A stretch of 64,000 nt of DNA, from positions 1-64,000 of the forward strand of contig JAPPCV010000174.1 of the NCBI GenBank assembly GCA_028824715.1, in the 5' to 3' direction. Below the pieces are notes generated by a model, which saw nothing but the letters and a program-made list of their open reading frames with translations, did no database searches and was not told the origin of the DNA. The position numbers and the translations under genes are program-made. The number at the start of each line of letters is the position of its first letter. Within the stretch, counting starts at the first letter, position 1. The stretch is from Boseongicola sp. (GTDB taxonomy: Bacteria > Pseudomonadota > Alphaproteobacteria > Rhodobacterales > Rhodobacteraceae). This document shows, piece by piece, positions 28,077 through 38,406 of this stretch.

Positions 28077-29222
28077 ATGGACGAGGCGCACGTCCTGCTC
28101 CTGGCCACGCTCGACACGAAAGCCGAGGAAGCGGAATTCCTGTCCCGACATCTGTCCGGGCACGGCATCCCATCGTGCACCATTGATCTGTCGCTCGGGG
28201 CGGACGGCGCAATTCTCGGCGGTTCGGAAAAGCTCGAGGCCATGGAGGCCGCTGCATCGCGAGCGCTCGAAACCGTCACCGAGGCGCTGGCCGGCGACGT
28301 GCGAGTAGTCCTCGGCCTTGGCGGCGGCACCGGCGGGGAAGTCGCGCTTCGAGTCATGCGTGCACTTCCCGTCACGTTCCCGAAGGTGCTTGTGACCACC
28401 TTGCCTTTCGACCCGCGCATCGTCGTGGCAGACTCGTCGGTCATCCTGGTGCCGACCCTTGTGGACATCTGTGGGCTGAACGCCACGCTGCGCGAGGTTC
28501 TGGAAAACACCGCGGCATTGACAGCAGGCCTCTGCAGAACGCGTCGGGTGGCAGGCGCATGCGTTGCAAGCCCGTCCATTGGCATCACTGCACTTGGTGC
28601 GACCGAGACGGCGGTCACTTCGCTCGTGTCGGCACTTGCTGACAGGAATCAGGAGAGCACGGTATTCCATGCCAACGGTTACGGTGGGGCAGCCCTTTCA
28701 CGATTCGCGGAGCGTGGCGCGCTCCGTGCCTTAGTGGACCTGACCCCGCACGAATTGACGCGCATTCACTTGGCCGGCAGCCATGTGCCGATGCCGAACC
28801 GCTTCAGCGCCGGGGCGGATCTCCCCTGGATCGTTCTGCCTGGCGGGTTGAACTTCATTGGCTTGGGTGAGGAAACGCTGCTTCCCGAGAGATATCTCGG
28901 TCGTCCGCGCTATGCGCATTCGAGCTTCTTCACCCACGTAAAGCTGCTGGAAGAGGAAATGCTTGTCGTTGCGGATGCGCTTGCCGAGAACCTCAATGCA
29001 GCCACTGGGCCCGCTGCGCTGATCGTGCCCATGGGCGGCTTTTCCCATCAGGATCGAGTTGGCGGTCTGATCGAGGATCCCGCGCTGCGGCAAGTCTTTC
29101 TTGACCGCGTCATGGAATCGCTCTGCCGGGACATCGTGGTGACTGCGCTTGACGCGCATATTTCGGCGCCGGAGACCACGCTTGCGATCATCGACACGCT
29201 GGATGACCTTGCGCCAGGCTGA
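28077..29222 (+). CDS. Tm-1-like ATP-binding domain protein (UPF0261)
   Basis: A 381-residue UPF0261 member, the family whose N-terminal domain resembles the plant Tm-1 ATP-binding domain. It opens VLLLATLDTKAEEAEFL, carries the glycine-rich loop VLGLGGGTGGEVALR near residue 80, GLPFDPR-like TTLPFDPRIV and later IVPMGGFSHQDR. No biochemical reaction is firmly assigned to bacterial members; ATP-dependent activation of an acid is a possibility. It starts 4 nt after the permease stop, inside the GntR-flanked operon. Confidence 0.9.
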   Translation: MDEAHVLLLATLDTKAEEAEFLSRHLSGHGIPSCTIDLSLGADGAILGGSEKLEAMEAAASRALETVTEALAGDVRVVLGLGGGTGGEVALRVMRALPVTFPKVLVTTLPFDPRIVVADSSVILVPTLVDICGLNATLREVLENTAALTAGLCRTRRVAGACVASPSIGITALGATETAVTSLVSALADRNQESTVFHANGYGGAALSRFAERGALRALVDLTPHELTRIHLAGSHVPMPNRFSAGADLPWIVLPGGLNFIGLGEETLLPERYLGRPRYAHSSFFTHVKLLEEEMLVVADALAENLNAATGPAALIVPMGGFSHQDRVGGLIEDPALRQVFLDRVMESLCRDIVVTALDAHISAPETTLAIIDTLDDLAPG

Positions 29223-29236
29223 AAGGAACCGGAATC

Positions 29237-29890
29237 TTGTCAGACATCGACGAAGAGAAAGATGCATTGATCGCCACGGCCAGGCGCTGCTTTGACCTGC
29301 GTCTTCAGACGAATGCCGGTGGCAATCTCTCGGTTCGGCTCGAGTGCCAGGATGCAATCCTCATCAAGCCGTCCGGAGTCGGGTTCAACGAGTGCAGTCG
29401 CGACAACCTGCAGGTCGTGCACATGGACGGCAGGATCGAGCCGAGTCCTCACAAGCCATCCAAGGATCTGGGATTTCACCTGGGCCTTTATCGTACGCGC
29501 GACGACATACGCGCAATCGTTCACTGCCACAGCCCGTGGGCGACGGGCTATGCAAGCGCCGGTCTGGAGATCCCATGCCTGACGGTGCAGTCGATCGAGA
29601 AGATTGGCCGCCTGCCCCTGATTCCCTTGTCATCCAAGGGCGGGCCCCAAACCGAGCACGAAATCAGTCCGGTATTCAGTGACCCAGGAATCGTGGCCGC
29701 AGTTCTGGCCAATCATGGCACGATTGGAGTCGGACGGTCGCTCATGAGCGCCCAGTACCTGGCCGAGATCATCGAGGAGACCGCGCATGTCGCGTATCTG
29801 CGCGATGTGCTCGCGGCGGTGCACGGGAGGCACGGGAATGGCCTGCCAAGGTTCGGACGGGCCAAAGACGCGGATGCTGGCGTGACCTGA
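29237..29890 (+). CDS. Class II aldolase/adducin family protein (short form)
   Basis: A 217-residue FucA/AraD-like enzyme. Substrate-phosphate motifs NAGGNLSVR (26-34) and KPSG (44-47), zinc ligands HCHS (97-100) and third His in ANHGTIGVG are present. The position of the catalytic acid, normally Glu in SSEW-type motifs, reads PSKDLGFH (Asp77): a conservative E to D change. TTG start at 29237 with AAAGGA 9 nt upstream. Last gene of the GntR-flanked ABC operon; function would be aldol cleavage or epimerisation of a phosphorylated sugar or sugar acid. Confidence 0.88.
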   Translation: MSDIDEEKDALIATARRCFDLRLQTNAGGNLSVRLECQDAILIKPSGVGFNECSRDNLQVVHMDGRIEPSPHKPSKDLGFHLGLYRTRDDIRAIVHCHSPWATGYASAGLEIPCLTVQSIEKIGRLPLIPLSSKGGPQTEHEISPVFSDPGIVAAVLANHGTIGVGRSLMSAQYLAEIIEETAHVAYLRDVLAAVHGRHGNGLPRFGRAKDADAGVT

Positions 29891-30463
29891 GGGGCGGTTG
29901 GGGCCACACAAGCAACTGCAGGATCCCTGACAGGTCGCCTGAACACGAACGCACTGCGACCCATGGGTCACGCGGCGGGGGTCGGCTTGCATTGGCCCCT
30001 GCCAGCACTGCGCTTCAACCGACGAGGCCGGAGTCTTCGCGTCAGACTGCGATGACAGTCGAACTTGCCAGCGTGCAGTCGCCATCCGGATACGTGCCAT
30101 GTTCGCGATGTCCAGATGGGACGCACCGGCACAAATTCGGAATCCGAGCGCCGGAAATCAGGCTTCTGCGAAGGAAATGGTCCGACATGCGCAGGTGCAT
30201 GGCAGGAGTGTTTGGCGAGCCGCACCCCGCGCTGGACTCGTTAGGGTGGTCCCGAAGTTCTACGAGACGTTGTCCAAGGAGAACAAGACGACGGTTACGT
30301 TTGCCCATGATCCGGGCGTTTCCGTCGGCCGCACATTTTTGTCGATCTCGGCGGAATCGCCGAGGACGGTTTACCGGACGATGTCCTTGGCGCACGAGGC
30401 GGCCACTCTTGCGGCTGTTTCTGCAAGCCTCTAGAGAGCGGTTCATCTGACAGGTGCGACCCA
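29891..30463. other. Intergenic stretch, possibly decayed coding sequence
   Basis: About 570 bases with no recognised gene. A plus-strand frame at 30099-30434 (110 codons) has fairly protein-like composition towards its end (FYETLSKENKTTVTFAHD) but no ribosome binding site and no family I can name. It must also contain the promoter for the agmatinase-family gene. No clear terminator for the aldolase operon is visible. Confidence 0.4.
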
Positions 30464-31423
30464 ATGAGTCACGGATACGATACCGGGCGGTTGAATCTGC
30501 CGTTTGTTGGCATTTCGACATTTGCCAAGGCGCCCTATGAGCCCGACTGGACCAAGATCAACGCCGACGTGGCGATCCTGGGTGCACCGTTTGACTTCGG
30601 CACCCAATGGCGCGCAGGCGCACGGTTCGGCCCCCGGAGCATTCGTGAGGCTTCGACCCTGTTCTCGTTCGGCCATGCAGGCGCCTACGACCACGAAGAC
30701 GACGTGACCTATCTGGCCGACACGCGCATCGTCGATCTTGGCGACGCCGACATCGTTCATACCGATACGCTCGCCAGTCACGCCAACATCGAAGCCGGCG
30801 TGCGCGCCATACTTGACTCGGGAGCGATGCCCGTGGTCCTGGGTGGCGACCATTCGGTCAACATTCCATGCATTGCCGCATTTTCGGATCAGAAGCCGGT
30901 TCACGTCGTGCAGATCGACGCGCATCTCGACTTCGTCGATGAACGGCACGGCGTTCGATTCGGCCATGGCAACCCGATGCGTCGCGCCGCGGAACGCTCG
31001 TGGGTTTCCGGCCTGTCACAGATCGGGATGCGGAACGTCTCATCAACGGCAAAGGAGGGATATGACGACGCGCGCCGGATGGGTTCCGACATCGTCTCGG
31101 TCCGCCAGTTCCGTGCCATGGGTGCCGACGCCATGCTGGATCGGATTCCTGGCGGTGCAAGATACTATGTCACGATAGACATCGACGGATTTGACCCGTC
31201 GATTGCACCGGGAACGGGCACGCCCAGCCACGGCGGCTTTCTCTATTACGAGATCCTTGAGTTCCTGGATGGCCTCACCCGCCGCGGCACGGTTGTCGGG
31301 ATCGACCTCGTCGAGGTTGCGCCGGACTATGACCACTCAGGTTCTACCGCGACCCTCGCGGCCCAGTTGCTCTTGAACCTCATCGGGCGCGCCTTTGCAC
31401 CCGAGGGGGGGCAGCGGAATTGA
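30464..31423 (+). CDS. Agmatinase/ureohydrolase family protein
   Basis: A 319-residue arginase-fold enzyme that releases urea from a guanidino compound using two Mn ions. Metal-site motifs are complete: GGDHSV, IDAHLDF and DIDGFDPSIAPGTGTP. Many family members from this bacterial group act on guanidinobutyrate, guanidinopropionate or similar rather than agmatine, so I leave the substrate open. No urease or polyamine genes are adjacent. Confidence 0.9.
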   Translation: MSHGYDTGRLNLPFVGISTFAKAPYEPDWTKINADVAILGAPFDFGTQWRAGARFGPRSIREASTLFSFGHAGAYDHEDDVTYLADTRIVDLGDADIVHTDTLASHANIEAGVRAILDSGAMPVVLGGDHSVNIPCIAAFSDQKPVHVVQIDAHLDFVDERHGVRFGHGNPMRRAAERSWVSGLSQIGMRNVSSTAKEGYDDARRMGSDIVSVRQFRAMGADAMLDRIPGGARYYVTIDIDGFDPSIAPGTGTPSHGGFLYYEILEFLDGLTRRGTVVGIDLVEVAPDYDHSGSTATLAAQLLLNLIGRAFAPEGGQRN

Positions 31424-31645
31424 AGCTGATGGCACTGCCATTGCCAAGAGAATCAGGCGGTCGCGCTTCTCATGGCTTGTCGCGTTCTCGCTCCCCACCA
31501 CAGACGATGCCTTCGACATGGCCGCGGACCGCCGCATCACCGGGAAACACCCTCATCAGGCCTGGACACCGCATCTTTCTCGAGGCGCCTTGCTGAAGGT
31601 CGCGACAAGGTGCTGTTTGGCACTTTCGCAAGAAATGTCCGCGCG

Positions 31646-32806
31646 TCAATTTCGGAACATTGGCGGGCGGGCATCGATCCAGGCACCGTTTGCCATTCCC
31701 GATTCCGCGACGGCATGGATTGCGGCCACCGAGCGCAGTCCGTCCTCCGCGCCGGGCACGAAGTCGGCAGCGTCGTCCGCCTCGCGGCCTTCTTTCCTGG
31801 CGCGGATGTGTTCGGCTAGGTCCCGGTAGATGTTTGCGAAGGCAAGCGGCAGGCCTTCGGCATGACCGATCGTCATCCTGCTGGCGCGGTCGGCTCCGGG
31901 AGAAAGGCTGGACTCCCCGCGTTCGATGACCTGAAGCCGTTCGCCCAAGGGCATCCAGTACAACTGGTTCGGATGCTCCTGGGACCATCGAAGGCCGCCG
32001 GTCTCTCCGAACACCTGGATTTCCAGCCCGTGCTGCCGACCGATGGCCACCGATGATGTCCAGAGCCGTCCCGCAGCACCACCATCCATGCGGAAGTTGA
32101 CCATGGCGTCGTCTTCCAGCTCGCGGCCTGTGACGCAGGAAACGCAATCGGCAGAAAGACGCTGCACCTGCTGTCCCGTGACGAAACTTGCCATGTGGAG
32201 GGCGTGGATGCCGCAATCCGCAAACTGAGCCGAGACACCGGCCTGTTCCGGATCGTAGCGCCAGCGAACGCGCGGGTTGTCGGCATCAGTTGCGTCGGCG
32301 TGATGTCCGTGGGCGAAATTCGCAACCACAAGGCGCACCTTGCCCAGGTCCCCGCGCGCGACCATTGCCCTCATGTGTCGCACGAGCGGATAGCCGGAAT
32401 ATCCATAGTTGACGGCGCAGATGCGGTCCGCGTCGCGGCAAAGGCGCACGATCTCTTCGGCCTCCGCGACGGTGATTGTCATCGGCTTTTCGCAAAGCAC
32501 GTCGAATCCTGCCAGGAGGAAGGCCTTCGCAATTTCGAAGTGGGTTGCGTTCGGCGTGGCGATCGTGACCAGGTCGATCCGGTTCGGGTGCGCGGATTCG
32601 CCCTCGAGCATCTCCTGCCAACCGCCATAGGCACGGCTCTTTGCAAGACCGAGTTCCAGGCCGTACGCCCGCGCCGCCGCGGGCCGATGGTCGAGGGCGC
32701 CCGCCACGAAGGCGAATTCGCCATCCAATGCGGTTGCCAACCTGTGCGCCGGCCCGATCTGGCTGCCCTTGCCGCCCCCGATCATGCCCCAGTTCAGAAT
32801 CTGCAT
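31646..32806 (-). CDS. Gfo/Idh/MocA family oxidoreductase
   Basis: A 386-residue NAD(P)-dependent sugar or inositol dehydrogenase-type enzyme. It starts NWGMIGGGKGSQIGPAHR (Rossmann fold), then TPNATHFEIAKAFLLAGFDV, CEKPMT (catalytic Lys) and INYGYSGYP-like VNYGYSGYPLVRHMR. The ATG at 32804-32806 is used, with GGAAAGA upstream; the frame is open for 20 more codons without similarity. It converges with the agmatinase-family gene and seems to be a single-gene unit. Confidence 0.92.
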   Translation of the reverse strand: MQILNWGMIGGGKGSQIGPAHRLATALDGEFAFVAGALDHRPAAARAYGLELGLAKSRAYGGWQEMLEGESAHPNRIDLVTIATPNATHFEIAKAFLLAGFDVLCEKPMTITVAEAEEIVRLCRDADRICAVNYGYSGYPLVRHMRAMVARGDLGKVRLVVANFAHGHHADATDADNPRVRWRYDPEQAGVSAQFADCGIHALHMASFVTGQQVQRLSADCVSCVTGRELEDDAMVNFRMDGGAAGRLWTSSVAIGRQHGLEIQVFGETGGLRWSQEHPNQLYWMPLGERLQVIERGESSLSPGADRASRMTIGHAEGLPLAFANIYRDLAEHIRARKEGREADDAADFVPGAEDGLRSVAAIHAVAESGMANGAWIDARPPMFRN

Positions 32807-33018
32807 GGGATGTTCTTTCCGCCGGGCCGTCGCCCTCAGTTCCGGTTCCAGCCGGATGTTCGACACCTCGCATGCCGTTTGGGTCGCCGGAGACGTTCCG
32901 ACCGAGGGTGAGGCTTAACGACCCGTCCGCCGCTGCCGCCGCTGCCGCCGCTCATTCGGCGGTTGCAACGCGAACATCAAGGCGAAAATGGTCAACCTGG
33001 GGACATGAGCCCCCAAGC

Positions 33019-33144
33019 CTAACCTTGGCGCGCCTTGAATCGTCGCTGCGTCTTGTTGATCACGTAGACACGGCCCTTGCGGCGCACCACGCGGCAGTCG
33101 CGATGCCGGTTCTTAAGCGAACGAAGCGAGTTCCTGACCTTCAT
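33019..33144 (-). CDS. rpmJ: 50S ribosomal protein L36
   Basis: A 41-residue basic protein beginning [14 protein letters not shown] and ending [10 protein letters not shown], the alphaproteobacterial L36 form lacking the full zinc-ligand set. AGGAGAG precedes the ATG. It stands alone next to tRNA-Val rather than in the spc ribosomal operon, the usual place for this variant. Confidence 0.96.
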   Translation of the reverse strand: MKVRNSLRSLKNRHRDCRVVRRKGRVYVINKTQRRFKARQG

Positions 33145-33211
33145 CGGCTCTCTCCTGATCGCGGCGCGATTCGCGCCTGTTTCCCTTTTGCCGCATGAAG
33201 GCGGCGGCGAG

Positions 33212-33286
<75 letters not shown>

Positions 33287-33299
33287 TTTCCGACAGCGA

Positions 33300-33322
33300 G
33301 GCGCGGGGTTCGGCCCCGCGCC
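33300..33322. other. GC-rich hairpin upstream of tRNA-Val
   Basis: GGCGCGGGG and CCCCGCGCC form a perfect 9-bp stem with loop TTCGG. It lies between the divergent tRNA-Val and N-formylglutamate amidohydrolase genes without a U-tract on either side, so it is not an obvious terminator. Confidence 0.4.
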
Positions 33323-33420
33323 AATCGGGCATCCCATACTGCTTGGCCCGTCACATTTCAAGGGCTTTTGACGACCCGGAAGGTTGGCTATAACAGCGGC
33401 AGTCCAGCGGGAGCCGTCAC

Positions 33421-34275
33421 ATGCGGGTGCTTGACCTGAAGATGCCTGTTGCTCGCACGACCAGTGTCGTGTTCGCGTCGCCGCATTCCGGTCGGGCATA
33501 CGCAAGGGAATTCGTGAAGCGCTCGATTCTCGATGAACGGACCCTGAGATCCTCGGAAGACGCCCTTGTCGACAAGCTCTTTGCGTCCGCCCCGGACCGT
33601 GGTGCGCCGTTGCTTGCGGCTGTCGTGCCGCGCGCCTGGATCGACGTGAACCGATCGGCCGACGAGCTGGACCCGAACCTGATCGAAGGCCTCCGGGATG
33701 GCGCGCGCAACCCGCGCGTCGCCTCGGGTCTCGGCGTCGTGCCGCGAGTGGTGGCAAATGGCAAGGCAATCTACCGAGGCAAGATTGCGCTTGATGAGGC
33801 AAGGAAACGAATTGATGACGCCTGGCATCCTTGGCACGACACGGTCTCGGTGCTGATGGACGAGAGCATGGCGCTCTTTGGAGAGGCGATTCTCGTCGAC
33901 TGCCACTCCATGCCGCACGAGGCAATTGACACGATCCCCCATCCGCAGGGCGCCCGTCCCGAAATCGTCCTTGGTGACAGGTTTGGCACAGCTGCAGCTT
34001 GCGAAGTGGTCGACCAGGTTGAGGCGGCATTTGCAGCCGCCGGGCTGAATGTGGCCAGGAACGCACCATTCGCTGGAGCATTCGCGACACAAAACTATGG
34101 CCACCCGTCACGAGGTCGCCACGTTGTCCAGATCGAGATTGATCGGTCACTCTACCTGAACGAGCGGACAGTCCGGCCGAACGGAAACTACCGGGCATTC
34201 CGAAAGTTGATTGACGGGGTGATTGCCGAAATCGTCGGAATCGGCCGCAAGGACGTTTCCTTGGCCGCTGAGTAG
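33421..34275 (+). CDS. N-formylglutamate amidohydrolase
   Basis: A 284-residue FGase-family protein that deformylates N-formylglutamate, the last step of one histidine-degradation route. Family residues: VVFASPHSGRAY, SSEDALVDKLF, RAWIDVNRSADELDP, ILVDCHSMPHEA (metal site) and AFATQNYGHPSRGRHVVQIE. No other hut genes are nearby. It is followed by a strong bidirectional terminator. Confidence 0.9.
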   Translation: MRVLDLKMPVARTTSVVFASPHSGRAYAREFVKRSILDERTLRSSEDALVDKLFASAPDRGAPLLAAVVPRAWIDVNRSADELDPNLIEGLRDGARNPRVASGLGVVPRVVANGKAIYRGKIALDEARKRIDDAWHPWHDTVSVLMDESMALFGEAILVDCHSMPHEAIDTIPHPQGARPEIVLGDRFGTAAACEVVDQVEAAFAAAGLNVARNAPFAGAFATQNYGHPSRGRHVVQIEIDRSLYLNERTVRPNGNYRAFRKLIDGVIAEIVGIGRKDVSLAAE

Positions 34276-34301
34276 CGTCGCCGCAGCTTCCCGATCAAGA
34301 A

Positions 34302-34325
34302 AAAGGGCGCCCTCGGGCGCCCTTT
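34302..34325. terminator. Bidirectional intrinsic terminator
   Basis: AAAGGGCGCC, loop CTCG, GGCGCCCTTT: a perfect 10-bp stem with A-rich and T-rich flanks, between the convergent N-formylglutamate amidohydrolase (plus) and HtrA protease (minus) genes. It can serve both. Confidence 0.88.
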
Positions 34326-34345
34326 CCGGTCTCCGTCTGACGTTG

Positions 34346-35818
34346 CTATCCGCTCTCGAGCGGCAGGGCCACGAAGCGCGGCTCGCCGTCCCGCTGCACC
34401 AGGAGCACGATCGTCTTCCGCCCCGCTTCGCGGGTGTCCTCTATCCTGGTCTCGAATTCGGCGACGCTGGCGATTTCTTCCTGCCCTGCCTCGACGATCA
34501 GGTCTCCGACACGAAGTCCCTTGTCAAAAGCCGCGCTGTCTTCGGCCACGTCCTGAACGACCAGGCCCTCGGCGGTCTCCGGAAGGCCGAGCTGCTCGCG
34601 AAGCGCGTCGGTCATTTCGGAAAGCGTCAAGCCAAGGTGCTCGCTGGGTGTCGGGTCCGTGGCATTCGCCGAAGCGGGAATTGCGCCCTCGGCTTCCTCG
34701 CGGCGTCCGAGAGTAACCATGAGCGTCCGGAACTCTCCGTCCCGGAAGACCTTGATGCGAACCTCCTTGCCGACGGCTGCGTCGCCGACCTGGCGCACGA
34801 GACCGCGTGTATCGTCGACCTCAACGCCGTCAAAGGAAAGGATGACGTCGCCGGTCTCGATTCCGGCCTCCAGTGCGGGACCTTCAGGAACATCCGTTAC
34901 GAGTGCGCCACGGACTTCGGCAAGTCCGAGACCTTCCGCAAGATCGTCCGTAACGTCCTGGATGCGGACACCCAGCCATCCGCGCCGGGTTTCGCCAAAT
35001 TCTCGCAGCTGGTCGATCACGTTTTCCGCCACGTTTGCCGACATTGCAAACCCGATGCCGATCGAACCTCCGGTGGGAGAGAGGATCGCGGTATTCACGC
35101 CGATCACCTCTCCATCCATGTTGAACAACGGGCCTCCCGAGTTGCCTCGGTTGATGGCAGCGTCGGTCTGAATGAAGTCATCGTAGCTTCCTGCGAGCGC
35201 TCGCCCTCGAGCGGAAACGATTCCGACAGAAACGGAAAAGCCCTGTCCCAGCGGGTTCCCCATGGCCATGACCCAGTCACCGACTCGGGTCTCCTCGTCG
35301 TCGCCCCAACTGAGAAACTTGAGAGGCTTTTCGCTCTCGACCTTCAGAAGGGCGAGGTCGGTTTTGGCATCGGTGCCGACGATCTCGGCTTCGCGTTCAA
35401 ATCCCTCGAAGAACTCGATCAGGATCTTGTCGGCAGACTGAATGACGTGCCTGTTGGTGACGATATAGCCGTCTTCCGAAATCACGAAGCCGGAACCCAG
35501 GGCTTGGCCGCGTCGCGGACGATTGCCGTCGGGGTCGTTGCGCTCCATGAAGTCGCGGAAGAACTCCTCGAATGGCGAGCCTTCGGGCACGACCGGACCG
35601 GGCTGCATCCTCGTGGCAACCATCGCGGATGTCGTGATGTTCACGACGGCCGGACTGACTTTCTCGGCCAGGTCGGCGAACGTGTCTGGCCGGGACTGCG
35701 CCGACGCTGCGATCGCGTGTGCCAGAATCAGGGCGGCACCGAGAACGAGTGGCCAAAGCAGCGCCAGTCCGGGCACGCGCTGGGGGGCGAATACAAGATT
35801 CCTCACGCTTTCCTCCAT
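34346..35818 (-). CDS. HtrA/DegP-family periplasmic serine protease
   Basis: A 490-residue Do-type protease for periplasmic protein quality control. N-terminal signal anchor (LALLWPLVLGAALILAHAIA), then the trypsin-like domain with His in TNRHVI, Asp in KTDLALL and Ser in RGNSGGPLF, and two PDZ domains (from about residues 265 and 390; RRGWLGVRIQDVT begins the first). An acidic linker separates the PDZ domains. The gene is monocistronic with a terminator at each end. Confidence 0.95.
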   Translation of the reverse strand: MEESVRNLVFAPQRVPGLALLWPLVLGAALILAHAIAASAQSRPDTFADLAEKVSPAVVNITTSAMVATRMQPGPVVPEGSPFEEFFRDFMERNDPDGNRPRRGQALGSGFVISEDGYIVTNRHVIQSADKILIEFFEGFEREAEIVGTDAKTDLALLKVESEKPLKFLSWGDDEETRVGDWVMAMGNPLGQGFSVSVGIVSARGRALAGSYDDFIQTDAAINRGNSGGPLFNMDGEVIGVNTAILSPTGGSIGIGFAMSANVAENVIDQLREFGETRRGWLGVRIQDVTDDLAEGLGLAEVRGALVTDVPEGPALEAGIETGDVILSFDGVEVDDTRGLVRQVGDAAVGKEVRIKVFRDGEFRTLMVTLGRREEAEGAIPASANATDPTPSEHLGLTLSEMTDALREQLGLPETAEGLVVQDVAEDSAAFDKGLRVGDLIVEAGQEEIASVAEFETRIEDTREAGRKTIVLLVQRDGEPRFVALPLESG

Positions 35819-36019
35819 ACGATCTTGTTTGAGTCGAACCGGGTACGACGTTTGATTGGCAGCATCTCAGATAGGGAGCGGTGCATTCAAGCCAAAGGCC
35901 AATCGCGCCGCTTCACTCTGATGTGAATGCGACGCCTGCACGCGAAGGCCCGACGGTCCCTGGCAAACGCGCGGGTTTTGCCACCGCTTCTGATCAGCGC
36001 ACTCGCCACAAGCCAAAAA

Positions 36020-36043
36020 AAGGGTGCCTTGCAAGGCACCCTT
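36020..36043 (-). terminator. Intrinsic terminator of glnA
   Basis: On the minus strand AAGGGTGCC, 6-nt loop, GGCACCCTT, followed at once by a run of seven T: a textbook rho-independent terminator 28 nt after the glnA stop. Confidence 0.92.
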
Positions 36044-36070
36044 CCTGTTTCGGACAGTTCCTGAATGTCG

Positions 36071-37477
36071 TCAGCAGCTGTAGTACATCTTGAACTCGAC
36101 CGGGTGAGGCGTGTGCTCGTAGGCGTAGATCTCTTCCCACTTGAGTTCCATGTAGCCCTCGATCTGGCTGCGAGTGAAGACATCGCCCTGCAGCAGGAAG
36201 TCCATGTCGGCTTCCAGCTCTGCCATCGCCTCGCGGAGACTGGCGCAGACCGTTGGAATCCCCTCCAGCTCTTCGGGGGGCAGGTCATAGAGATCCTTGT
36301 CCATCGGATCACCAGGGTCGATCTTGTTCCTGATTCCGTCGAGGCCGGCCATCAGGAGCGACGCAAACGCCAGGTAGGGGTTCGCGGCGGGATCGGGGAA
36401 GCGAACTTCCACGCGCTTGGCCTTGGGACTCTCGGTCCACGGGATTCGGCACGAAGCCGAGCGGTTCCGGGCCGAATACGCCCTCAGAACCGGGGCCTCG
36501 AAGCCCGGAATCAAGCGCTTGTAGGAGTTCGTCGCCGGATTGGTGAAGGCGTTGAGCGCCTTCGAGTGCTTGAGCACGCCGCCAATGTAGTAGAGCGCCT
36601 CCTGGCTGAGATCGGCGTACCGGTCCCCTGCGAAAAGCGGCTTGCCGTCCTTCCAGATCGACTGGTTCACGTGCATGCCCGTTCCGTTGTCGCCCGCGAT
36701 CGGCTTGGGCATGAACGTGGCCGACTTGCCGTATGCATGCGCTACCTGGTGGATTACGTACTTGTACTTCTGCAGATTGTCTCCCTGATCGGTGAGCGAA
36801 CTGAAGATAAGGCCAAGCTCGTGCTGGCACGAGGCCACCTCATGGTGGTGCTTGTCGACCTTCATGCCCATGCGCTTCATCGTCGAGAGCATTTCCGAGC
36901 GGATGTCCTGGGCGTCGTCTACCGGGGGAACCGGGAAGTAGCCGCCTTTGATGCCGGGGCGGTGGCCCATGTTGCCCATTTCGTATTCGGTATCGGTGTT
37001 CCACGAACCGTCGATCGCGTCGACCTCATAGCTGACCTTGTTCATTTCGACCGAATAGCGGACATCGTCAAAGATGAAGAACTCGGCTTCCGGTCCCCAG
37101 AACGACTCGTCGCCGATCCCGCTGGACTTGAGATAGGCCTCGGCCTTCTCAGCCGTCCCGCGCGGGTCGCGCTCGTAATGCTCGCCGGTATCCGGTTCCA
37201 CGACCGAGCAATGGACTGCAAGCGTCGTCTCCGCGAAGAACGGATCCATGTATGCGCTCGAGGTGTCGGGCATCAGTTTCATGTCGGACTGGTCGATCGA
37301 CTTCCAGCCAGCAATGGAGGAACCGTCGAACATGAGCCCTTCCTCAAGGAAGTCCTCGTTCACCTCATCGGCGTGCACAGTCACGTGCTGCAGCTTGCCA
37401 CGAGGATCCGTGAACCGAATGTCCACGTATTCCACCTCTTCGTCCTTGATCGTCTGCAAGACGTCCTTGTTGCTCAT
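36071..37477 (-). CDS. glnA: Glutamine synthetase type I
   Basis: A 468-residue GSI enzyme making glutamine from glutamate, ammonia and ATP. Seen: beta-grasp N-domain with [13 protein letters not shown], metal-site [23 protein letters not shown] motif [16 protein letters not shown] and the adenylylation site [10 protein letters not shown] with Tyr397 at the canonical position, so regulation by GlnE is expected. RBS GGAGGA precedes the ATG. Second gene of a glnB-glnA operon (38-nt gap). Confidence 0.98.
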   Translation of the reverse strand: MSNKDVLQTIKDEEVEYVDIRFTDPRGKLQHVTVHADEVNEDFLEEGLMFDGSSIAGWKSIDQSDMKLMPDTSSAYMDPFFAETTLAVHCSVVEPDTGEHYERDPRGTAEKAEAYLKSSGIGDESFWGPEAEFFIFDDVRYSVEMNKVSYEVDAIDGSWNTDTEYEMGNMGHRPGIKGGYFPVPPVDDAQDIRSEMLSTMKRMGMKVDKHHHEVASCQHELGLIFSSLTDQGDNLQKYKYVIHQVAHAYGKSATFMPKPIAGDNGTGMHVNQSIWKDGKPLFAGDRYADLSQEALYYIGGVLKHSKALNAFTNPATNSYKRLIPGFEAPVLRAYSARNRSASCRIPWTESPKAKRVEVRFPDPAANPYLAFASLLMAGLDGIRNKIDPGDPMDKDLYDLPPEELEGIPTVCASLREAMAELEADMDFLLQGDVFTRSQIEGYMELKWEEIYAYEHTPHPVEFKMYYSC

Positions 37478-37515
37478 GGAGCGATCCTCCTGTCCTTACT
37501 CTGGATGCTGATTGA

Positions 37516-38406
<891 letters not shown>

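Noticed and set aside
30099-30434. A 111-codon plus-strand frame before the agmatinase gene.
   Set aside because: Protein-like tail but no RBS, no recognised family and no partner; left as possible decayed sequence.
32925-32955. CCGCCGCTG triplicated short repeat.
   Set aside because: A minor trinucleotide-type run between the Gfo/Idh gene and rpmJ, without wider structure; not CRISPR or a regulatory array.
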